From Amoebidium appalachense (Eukaryota > Ichthyosporea), in NCBI GenBank assembly GCA_963693365.1, contig CAVNZM010000009.1, positions 930,001 to 994,000 of the forward strand: 64,000 nucleotides of DNA. Direction: 5' to 3'. Within the stretch, counting starts at the first letter, position 1. Each line of letters starts with the position of its first letter. Under the pieces are notes generated by a model. That model saw only the letters and a program-made list of their open reading frames with translations, was not told where the DNA came from and did no database searches. A program made the position numbers and the translations under genes. Below, one piece after another: positions 58,442-64,000 of this stretch.

Positions 58442-59395
58442 CTAACGCATGAGGAACCATGTGCTGTTGCCCGGATACGAAGCTAAGTTTGAGTCCGCTG
58501 CACCGACCGTCTTGAGCCATCCAACATAATCCTTGGTCGAGTAGTAGAAAGATTTGCATTTCGGTTCTGCGACGCACGCAGTCTTCACTTCGTCCACCGA
58601 CCCCTTTATCGAGCGAATATCGCTACCGGCGTGCCCGACATCCAATCGCTGCACCCAATTGGGTCCGGACACCGGCCGGCCCGACTGCCAGAGCACGGTT
58701 CCGTCGGCGTCGCGCACGTAGGCGACACCGTCGTTCTCGATTGTCAGGATCGCCGTGCCCAGCTTCCCCTTGCGGTAGGTGTTCGACGCCCATATGGCCG
58801 CACTCTTTGCGTCGTACACCACCAGATTGTTGTCCTCCTGCATGACGAGAGAGTAGGGCGCGGTACCGTTGTTGGTCTTGTTGTGTGCCCAGAGGACCTT
58901 GTTGCTGCCGCGTTCGGCGACTATGGTGTTCCCATCTCTCTCCTGCACCAGTTTGTACCGACCGTCGGGCGACACGATCGCCTCATAGGATGTGCTGGAC
59001 CCCACGAGCTTTTTGCCGCTTCCCAGCATGCTCGTGGCTGGTGGCTCCTCCTTCTTCACGACAGCGGTGGGGGCGTTGGGGCAGGAGGGACAGTCGGGGC
59101 ACTTCTCCTTGGGGGGGCAGGTCGGGCAGGTCGGGCACGTGGGGCACTTTGTGGGGGCCAGGGTGGGGCACGTCGGACAGGTGGGGCAAGCCGGGCACTT
59201 CTTTTCGGGGGGGCAGACCGGACAGCTGTTGCATATGCCGCAGGGGCGCCTGCACTTGAGGGTGGTGATGTAGCGGTAAAAGCGGGGCCGGTTGGCGTCG
59301 TACACGACGAGGAGGACGAACAGGGCACACAGGCACCACACCCACGTAGACACGCTGGGGCGGCGGGGGAAAACCTGTGACGGGGGCAAGTCCAT
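58442..59395 (-). CDS. Type II membrane protein with Cys-Pro stalk and bulb-type (B-) lectin domain
   Basis: 317 residues from MDLPPSQVF; an in-frame ATG five codons upstream (59,410) is also possible. A transmembrane anchor VWCLCALFVLLVVY lies at about residues 18-31. A stalk at ~48-110 of repeated CPxCP units (CPACPTCPTCP, CPPKEKCPDCP) follows, likely extended and disulphide-linked. A bulb-type lectin domain at ~125-240 includes an exact QxDxNxVxY mannose-binding motif (QEDNNLVVY) and two degenerate repeats. The C-terminal ~75 residues have paired Cys (TACVAEPKCKSFYYS), like a PAN/apple-type or lectin-associated module. Expected topology puts the lectin outside the cell or on a virion envelope, binding mannose-type glycans, e.g. 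for attachment (inference). Confidence 0.8.
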   Translation of the reverse strand: MDLPPSQVFPRRPSVSTWVWCLCALFVLLVVYDANRPRFYRYITTLKCRRPCGICNSCPVCPPEKKCPACPTCPTCPTLAPTKCPTCPTCPTCPPKEKCPDCPSCPNAPTAVVKKEEPPATSMLGSGKKLVGSSTSYEAIVSPDGRYKLVQERDGNTIVAERGSNKVLWAHNKTNNGTAPYSLVMQEDNNLVVYDAKSAAIWASNTYRKGKLGTAILTIENDGVAYVRDADGTVLWQSGRPVSGPNWVQRLDVGHAGSDIRSIKGSVDEVKTACVAEPKCKSFYYSTKDYVGWLKTVGAADSNLASYPGNSTWFLMR

Positions 59396-59440
59396 TTGGT
59401 AGACCCACATGAAAATCGCACACAGTCCTGTTTGGCAAGC

Positions 59441-59446
59441 TTTATT
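59441..59446 (-). terminator. AATAAA overlapping a stop codon
   Basis: The stop TAA of the 135-residue ORF (59,442-59,444) lies within AATAAA. The next start follows 32-47 bp later. Confidence 0.6.
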
Positions 59447-59849
59447 TGAGCGGCTCGCGGCGCAGCGCGGATGCCACGCGGGCAGTCCAGGCGCACCTGC
59501 CACGTAAGTTCGCGGCGAAGGCCTGGTATGGAAGCGTCTGTGAGAACCACTCGCCCTTGTTGACGTCCCAGTAGCGGAGCCCGTTTTTCTTCGATATGTG
59601 GACCCGGGGACAGCTGCGGCAGTCCGGAACGGTCTCGCTGTCAGCGTCGAAGCCCTCCGCGAGGTACTTGTCGTACAGCGCCTGTCCGCACGCGATTGCG
59701 TCGCAGCCCGCGTAGGGTCCAGGGTCGGGCAGTGGACGACCTTCCATGGCCGCACGCACCGACCGCCACACCGACGCCGCCTGGTGCCGAGCCGCGATTG
59801 CAGCAAACGTCAGCGCGCATATGACACACACAACCAGTACCAGATACAT
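59442..59849 (-). CDS. Small membrane-anchored or secreted Cys-containing protein
   Basis: 135 residues from MYLVLVVCVICALTFAAIAA, a signal anchor or signal peptide. The rest has Cys residues in GCDAIACGQALYDKY and VPDCRSCPRVHI, then KNGLRYWDVNKGEWFS. No second transmembrane helix. It lies 46 bp after the stop of the 452-residue ORF and just before the lectin ORF, all on one strand. Family unknown; a virion membrane component is one possibility. Confidence 0.65.
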   Translation of the reverse strand: MYLVLVVCVICALTFAAIAARHQAASVWRSVRAAMEGRPLPDPGPYAGCDAIACGQALYDKYLAEGFDADSETVPDCRSCPRVHISKKNGLRYWDVNKGEWFSQTLPYQAFAANLRGRCAWTARVASALRREPLK

Positions 59850-59895
59850 CACTGTGAGACACCAGCATTACGTCCAACCCCAAGACCGCGAGCGG

Positions 59896-61254
59896 CTATT
59901 TGATCCCAACTAGGACGGTGAAGCGACCGCCGACCCTGTACCCCATCTCATCCACGACGGCCACGCGCAGCCCATCGACGTGCTCGAGCGACGTGGCGAT
60001 CTGCGGCGACGCCTGTAGGTCTTCGCTGATGCCGCAGGCGGCGCCGTGGACACCCGCGGACACGATGCGGCCTTGCAGGCTTGTCTCGCCGTGCATGACG
60101 TTGACCAGCAGCGCGCCCCGAGGCGCCAGGGGAGGCGTGGACCCGACGATGCACTGGATGTTGTCTGCGGCGCAGGGAAGCTGTTGGTCGCCTTCGGCCA
60201 CAGGGGCGTGGTCGCGGCCGTCGAAGTACCTTGCGAGCGGGGGTAACCCGCTGGTGAGGCTGTGACTGACGTGGCCGCCGACCTCGAACCCCAGGACGCG
60301 CGCAAGGCCGCGTGGGACATCAAGGGTGAACGTAGGGACAGTTGCATACGGGGCCCAGTGCTTGACGACGTCGGGTGTGAGTGTCTTGTGGTGGTGGATG
60401 CTGATGACCAGGCGATCGGGAATCGCCAGCTGCGACGGGGACATGAACGAGTAGAGCGTGTGGTGGAACGGCCACTTGAAGCGGTTGTGGGGGTCACGCT
60501 CGTTTGCCAGCTCTCGCCATGCCCAAGGGTTCTCCCGATAGTGTATCTGCGCCAGCTGCAGCACCTCGTGGGCCAGGTGATCGGCGGGGCCCGAAGTGCG
60601 CGGCGCCCACCTGTCCTTTGCGAGGAAGTCTTCTTGGCGGGTCCATGCCTCGCCATTGCGCTCGGCGGCGGCCTTGATGACGGCCGTGTGTGTGACCTTT
60701 GCGTAGTACGGGACTGCATCCGGGAACACGTCGAGGAGGTCTGCGATGTCATCGATGTTATACGAGGGCTTGTAGCAATCGGCGATGGCCTGATCTAGAC
60801 GGGCCTCCAATTCAGCGCACAGGGCGCCGATTGTATAGTGCCCGACCGGCAGGTAGATGTCTGCAGTCGAACGTGTCCACGAGCCCGGGTGGCGGCCATC
60901 TGGCGAGTCGAGGAACGACAGCCCCAGCACCAATCTGTTGGAGCCCTCTGACACGTCGTACACGGAATGCACCCTTGCGCCGTCGACGCGAACACCGTGG
61001 ACCGAGCGGGGAGCGGAGAACTCTATCTTCAGCGGGCCACCGTGTGTGTCGCCGCTGACAAAGTGGTATCGCCAGGGAGCCTGGGACGCTTGGGTCGGGG
61101 CGGGTGTGCTCCGGGCGGAGGCATCGCCTACCACTGATGTGCGGGACGGGGTTGGAAGTGCGGGTCCGTGGGGAAAGGCCCGTCGTGCCATGGCGGCGGA
61201 GAAGTCGATGTGTGAAGCCATGTCGTCGAGAATACGGGAGCGCGCCTTCGACAT
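59896..61254 (-). CDS. 452-residue protein, candidate virion structural protein
   Basis: Starts MSKARSRILDDMASHIDF. The N-terminal ~55 residues are polar and Ser/Pro/Thr-rich. Then comes a beta-rich body. It includes DIYLPVGHYTIGALCAELEA, like the [I/L]x[I/V]PxGxYTxxELxxxL signature seen in penton or minor capsid-type proteins of several small and large eukaryotic DNA viruses. A central VPRGLARVLGFEVGG and a C-terminal LRVAVVDEMGYRVGGRFTVL (pattern 'hydrophobic-DExG...F.V.L') recur in the same kind of proteins. This is pattern resemblance from memory, not an alignment. No signal peptide or transmembrane helix. It is the largest ORF of the block. Confidence 0.65.
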   Translation of the reverse strand: MSKARSRILDDMASHIDFSAAMARRAFPHGPALPTPSRTSVVGDASARSTPAPTQASQAPWRYHFVSGDTHGGPLKIEFSAPRSVHGVRVDGARVHSVYDVSEGSNRLVLGLSFLDSPDGRHPGSWTRSTADIYLPVGHYTIGALCAELEARLDQAIADCYKPSYNIDDIADLLDVFPDAVPYYAKVTHTAVIKAAAERNGEAWTRQEDFLAKDRWAPRTSGPADHLAHEVLQLAQIHYRENPWAWRELANERDPHNRFKWPFHHTLYSFMSPSQLAIPDRLVISIHHHKTLTPDVVKHWAPYATVPTFTLDVPRGLARVLGFEVGGHVSHSLTSGLPPLARYFDGRDHAPVAEGDQQLPCAADNIQCIVGSTPPLAPRGALLVNVMHGETSLQGRIVSAGVHGAACGISEDLQASPQIATSLEHVDGLRVAVVDEMGYRVGGRFTVLVGIK

Positions 61255-61279
61255 CCTACAGGTGGGTGAGCATAAAAGC

Positions 61280-61648
61280 TCAGTCCATGACTGTGCAGTT
61301 GCACTGCCAACGGGCCTTGGGTCCCGGGGCAGAAGGTGCGGGCGTCATGCTGGGTGGCCACACCAAAGTCTCGGGGGTAGTGGTGGGGGTGGCTGGGGAC
61401 GGGGTGACGTGATCCTCGGAGGAAATCTGTGACCCGGAGCCACTGGCGGGGAAGTCGAGTGGGACCTCATCGTCTGTCGGCGCGGGGATGCCGGGGGGCC
61501 AGACCGCAGGTGCGGTTTCAGCGACGGCCTCGGTGGCTGCGAGACTGGACGCGGGGCCGGTGCTTTGGTATATGCACTGTGGGGCAGCGAGCGACCCGAC
61601 GGCAAGGGCGAAGACGGCGTAGAGGTTGTTGAGCATTACGTGTAGCAT
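61280..61648 (-). CDS. Small secreted or anchored Pro/Thr-rich protein
   Basis: 122 residues. ATG at 61,648, with a second ATG four codons on. MLNNLYAVFALAVGSLAAP is a signal peptide. The remainder is a low-complexity Pro/Thr/Ser-rich stalk with acidic spots, twice carrying VWPP, and ends KARWQCNCTVMD. Starts 8 bp after the stop of the upstream ORF. Composition suggests a heavily O-glycosylated stalk or envelope protein (inference). Confidence 0.6.
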   Translation of the reverse strand: MLHVMLNNLYAVFALAVGSLAAPQCIYQSTGPASSLAATEAVAETAPAVWPPGIPAPTDDEVPLDFPASGSGSQISSEDHVTPSPATPTTTPETLVWPPSMTPAPSAPGPKARWQCNCTVMD

Positions 61649-61656
61649 ATAAAATT

Positions 61657-62253
61657 CTAGGCGCCGCGGAGGTCCAAGACGGCAAGAAACAACGTTATGG
61701 CAGGGAACGGGAACATGTCAAGACAGAGCCTGAAGCGCCAGAACCGCGCGATGCATATCGCAACATTGACACCCCGAAATCCATATTGGACGCCGAGGTC
61801 GTCCGTGTAGACAAACCACGAGGGCATCGGGATGATTGGTAAACCGCCCAAGCCAAGCGAAGCGGCCACTCCCAGTTCGATACGGGCAGTGGGTAGCGAA
61901 GCGGGTGACCAATTTGTGTGGTTAGGTGTACGCGTGTTGATTCTTACGTTAGCGAGGTTTGGCCTCGGTAGTGCGTGTTTCGCGGCGGTCGTGGCTCCGG
62001 TCTGTGAATGTATGAAGACAAATTCTGAGGCATCGGCCCTGTCGTCGGTGAACGTGACGACGTTGTGATCCGGCAAAGCCTTCCAATACATACACAGATC
62101 CCCGACGCGGGTGCACACGTATGGGTCATCCCTCTGCCATGGCAGTGCCATGCCAGTCTGTTGGGTGTCTGCCAGATCGGGCGGCCAATCAGTTGGTTCG
62201 CTCAGCAGAGCCAGTTGCTTGCTAACGTATCGACCTGCATGAAGGATGTGCAT
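61657..62253 (-). CDS. Hypothetical protein with hydrophobic C-terminus, 198 residues
   Basis: MHILHAGRYVSKQLALL start. A polar body with VCTRVGDLCMYWKAL, an FTDDRADASEFVFIHSQTG segment, then a hydrophobic C-terminal third with IARFWRFRLCLDMFPFPAIT and LFLAVLDL that could insert in a membrane. Its stop lies 8 bp before the next ORF. The upstream flank contains CAATAAAATG (about 62,281-62,290), a possible TATA-like box. Family unknown. Confidence 0.6.
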   Translation of the reverse strand: MHILHAGRYVSKQLALLSEPTDWPPDLADTQQTGMALPWQRDDPYVCTRVGDLCMYWKALPDHNVVTFTDDRADASEFVFIHSQTGATTAAKHALPRPNLANVRINTRTPNHTNWSPASLPTARIELGVAASLGLGGLPIIPMPSWFVYTDDLGVQYGFRGVNVAICIARFWRFRLCLDMFPFPAITLFLAVLDLRGA

Positions 62254-62320
62254 ATCGTGTGGGGGCTAACAAGACCTGGGCATTTTATTGTGCCACAAGC
62301 AAGGGCCAGTGCGTACACGC

Positions 62321-62767
62321 ATGTGGATCGCTCTGAGTATACTCTGTTCATCTGTTCACGGACATGCAGCCATATTGTGGCCGCCGCAGATGCCTTGCCC
62401 GGCAAGCTTTATTGGATTGTTGCCACGCGAGATGCGGGCGATGGCAAAGACCCCCAAATCATACGGTCAAGACATTCCCATGTACCTACTCCAATCGTCC
62501 AACCTTGAATATGCCAAGTCCGAGCCATGTCGGACGCGCAAAACAACCGGCGAAACTTACACAGTCAAACCCGGAAAGAGATCTAACATCAAAACCCAAA
62601 ACGATGTTCCCCACGGGGGAGACTACTACTTCTGCTTTTTCAGAATGGTTAATAGACGCATGCATACGAGTGACATCCAACTAGGCACTCCAAGTGCGAT
62701 AAGGGGTGCTGGTGATACGGCCGCGATGGGGTGCAATCCACGTCCCCCACAATGTGAGCGTCTGTAA
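62321..62767 (+). CDS. Secreted protein, candidate lytic polysaccharide monooxygenase-like
   Basis: 148 residues from the ATG at 62,321. MWIALSILCSSVHG is a signal peptide whose predicted cleavage leaves an N-terminal His: HAAILWPPQMPCP. LPMOs (AA10, AA11, AA15, viral fusolins) have exactly such an N-terminal His, commonly with a downstream W/P-P pair. A second His occurs in NDVPHGGDYYFCFF, resembling the HGG-x(2-3)-C/Y-x-F segment that supplies the second copper ligand. The protein is shorter than most LPMOs (usually 170+ residues in the catalytic domain), so it may be minimal, truncated or unrelated. It is one of two plus-strand genes in the block. Confidence 0.5.
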   Translation: MWIALSILCSSVHGHAAILWPPQMPCPASFIGLLPREMRAMAKTPKSYGQDIPMYLLQSSNLEYAKSEPCRTRKTTGETYTVKPGKRSNIKTQNDVPHGGDYYFCFFRMVNRRMHTSDIQLGTPSAIRGAGDTAAMGCNPRPPQCERL

Positions 62768-62862
62768 AGGGCGGCAGAAATGCTATATGCAGATGAAGTG
62801 GGTGACCTCCAAACTCGTCGATTGCGTTCACCAGACGTATGTGGGCTGTGCCTTGATCTCTG

Positions 62863-63471
62863 TCAAGCGGCGGTGATGGTAGTGTGATGTGGGGTGGTCG
62901 GAGTGTTAGCGGTGTGTGTGTTTGTCTTCTGTGTGGGTTCGTCGTGAGGGAGTCTCGCCAATGCCGCGATTGTGCGCACCTTCGGGGTATTCCAAGTACA
63001 ATACTTGTCGGCGATCTGGAAGATGGTGTAATTGGCGTCTTGCTTGTATGGAGCCGTGATAACACCCACCACGGCGACAAGCGAGACAAGTCGGGCGAGT
63101 TGTGACACAAGCAAGGCGTCCTCCTTCCGCAATAAAAATCTCATCAGGACGTGGCGCATTGGACGCAGTAGAGTGAAATCTACATCTGATATCAGGGCTT
63201 GGACACACTCCTTGCAGAATGCGGCATGGCTATTCAGCATATCGACATCCACCCCGTCGATGGCCGACGACACGACAACCAAGTCCGGGTTGTCGTCGAA
63301 CGACCCATAATAAGACTTTACTTCGTCTGTGATATACTCGATGTACCTTGTTCTGTGCTCCACAGGAAGTGTGGCGGGCAGACCATAGAAACTCCGGAAA
63401 CCGGAGTTCGGCATCGTGATTTGTGAAACTAGAAACGTATTCTGGTTTGAGTCGAATGATGAATGAAGCAT
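62863..63471 (-). CDS. Hypothetical protein, 202 residues
   Basis: MLHSSFDSNQNTFLVSQ start; a later ATG (TMPNSGF) would shorten it by 19 residues. Alpha-helical appearance, with paired Cys (AAFCKECVQAL), a hydrophobic helix LVSQLARLVSLVAVVGVIT near residue 130, and a low-complexity Thr/His/Pro tail (TNTHTANTPTTPHH). The TATA box 20 bp upstream fits a very short leader. Family unknown. Confidence 0.65.
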   Translation of the reverse strand: MLHSSFDSNQNTFLVSQITMPNSGFRSFYGLPATLPVEHRTRYIEYITDEVKSYYGSFDDNPDLVVVSSAIDGVDVDMLNSHAAFCKECVQALISDVDFTLLRPMRHVLMRFLLRKEDALLVSQLARLVSLVAVVGVITAPYKQDANYTIFQIADKYCTWNTPKVRTIAALARLPHDEPTQKTNTHTANTPTTPHHTTITAA

Positions 63472-63490
63472 TGTGTATGTGACGTTCCTC

Positions 63491-63496
63491 TTTATA
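63491..63496 (-). promoter_or_regulatory. TATA box for the 202-residue ORF
   Basis: TATAAA in the context GGTATAAAGAGG on the minus strand, 20 bp before the ATG at 63,471. GGTATAAA is shared with the box at 56,647-56,654. CCAAT motifs occur near 63,569, 63,632 and 63,708. Confidence 0.6.
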
Positions 63497-63730
63497 CCAT
63501 TTGATCCAGATGCGCATAAGCAAATGCAAACGATTGGTGTATGATGGTGTTATGTGTCCTGATGTAACCAATCGCTGCTTTCCATCCACATGAATTCCTA
63601 GTGTGTGGTATGGCTCACTTTATCAGGAACCAATGAAAAAAACGACGAATTGGATGGTAGTGTTTACATCTTTCACATCAAAATTTATCAGATAATGATT
63701 TGCGCCCAATCAAAAACGGTGAATCAAAAT
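63497..63730. promoter_or_regulatory. Upstream flank ending at the gap
   Basis: A/T-richer DNA with repeated ACCAAT or CCAATCA motifs; no gene seen before the gap. Confidence 0.4.
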
Positions 63731-64000
63731 NNNNNNNNNNNNNNNNNNNNNNNNNNNNNNNNNNNNNNNNNNNNNNNNNNNNNNNNNNNNNNNNNNNNNN
63801 NNNNNNNNNNNNNNNNNNNNNNNNNNNNNNNNNNNNNNNNNNNNNNNNNNNNNNNNNNNNNNNNNNNNNNNNNNNNNNNNNNNNNNNNNNNNNNNNNNNN
63901 NNNNNNNNNNNNNNNNNNNNNNNNNNNNNNNNNNNNNNNNNNNNNNNNNNNNNNNNNNNNNNNNNNNNNNNNNNNNNNNNNNNNNNNNNNNNNNNNNNNN
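63731..64000. other. Assembly gap (270 N)
   Basis: Unknown bases to the end of the window; the virus-like block may continue behind it. Confidence 1.

Larger units (their letters stand above)
52763..63730. mobile_element. Putative endogenous DNA-virus-like gene block (right end unresolved)
   Basis: Ten intronless ORFs on both strands (eight minus, two plus), separated by as little as 8 bp. Long homopolymers and CA arrays are absent, in sharp contrast to everything left of 52,770. TATA boxes, CCAAT motifs and AATAAA signals sit at gene edges. Products include a lectin on a membrane anchor, small secreted or membrane proteins and a candidate virion protein. I infer an integrated virus or large virus-derived element. 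No hallmark gene (major capsid, polymerase, packaging ATPase, integrase) lies inside, so an unusual compact host segment is not excluded. Confidence 0.55.

Noticed and set aside
58631-59380. 249-codon plus-strand ORF opposite the lectin gene
   Set aside because: Antisense shadow in GC-rich DNA; the minus-strand frame carries the transmembrane, CPxCP and QxDxNxVxY features.
59396-59806. N-terminal extension of the lectin ORF upstream of MWVYQMDL
   Set aside because: Overlaps the 135-residue signal-anchor ORF in another frame and is Arg-rich junk; the anchor right after MDLPPSQ marks the natural start.
59910-60752. 280-codon second frame within the 452-residue ORF
   Set aside because: Ser/Arg/Thr-heavy composition typical of an out-of-frame reading; the other frame has structured protein composition and the ATG.

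Overview
The window is nuclear DNA of a unicellular-type eukaryote. Its left part (about 1-52,300) carries intron-rich genes. Their small exons (13 to ~720 bp) sit in introns packed with (CA/GT)n arrays, poly-G and poly-C runs and other low-complexity DNA. Most of the long open frames there (His-Thr, Cys-Val, poly-Pro, poly-Gly) are translated repeats, not genes. I rebuilt exons from splice sites, reading phase and protein motifs. I cannot name the organism. A UIM/SIM/UBZ4 protein, an ERCC6L2-type ATPase and GT-AG introns fit many protists, unicellular relatives of animals among them (weak inference).

Host part. 170-20,462 (minus): most of an ERCC6L2-like SNF2 ATPase, running off the left edge. 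21,883-26,520 (minus): a secreted or membrane surface protein with a beta-helix-like N-terminus, a transmembrane helix and a long cytoplasmic tail, as one gene or two. 29,792-45,438 (minus): a multi-exon ubiquitin/SUMO-binding protein with UIM, SIM-like and UBZ4 elements. 46,781-50,976 (plus): a complete six-exon gene for a 209-residue secreted protein of unknown function, divergent from the UIM gene across a 1.3 kb repeat-poor gap.

Right part (about 52,800-63,730, then an N gap). Texture changes abruptly. Long homopolymers and CA arrays vanish, much of the DNA becomes GC- and CpG-rich, and ten intronless ORFs pack both strands with gaps down to 8 bp. Several have TATA boxes, CCAAT motifs and AATAAA signals, one of them overlapping a stop codon. 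Products include a type II membrane protein with a Cys-Pro stalk and a bulb-type lectin domain, small membrane or secreted proteins, a candidate lytic polysaccharide monooxygenase and a 452-residue protein with virion-like features. I read this as an endogenous large DNA virus or virus-like element cut by the gap. No capsid, polymerase or packaging gene is present to prove it, so family is left open.

The two parts meet at GA-rich and CACGTGAGGCA-rich repeats (52,290-52,770). The two DNA-repair-type genes may act in related genome-maintenance processes, but nothing in the sequence shows that they work together. No tRNA, rRNA or CRISPR array was recognised.
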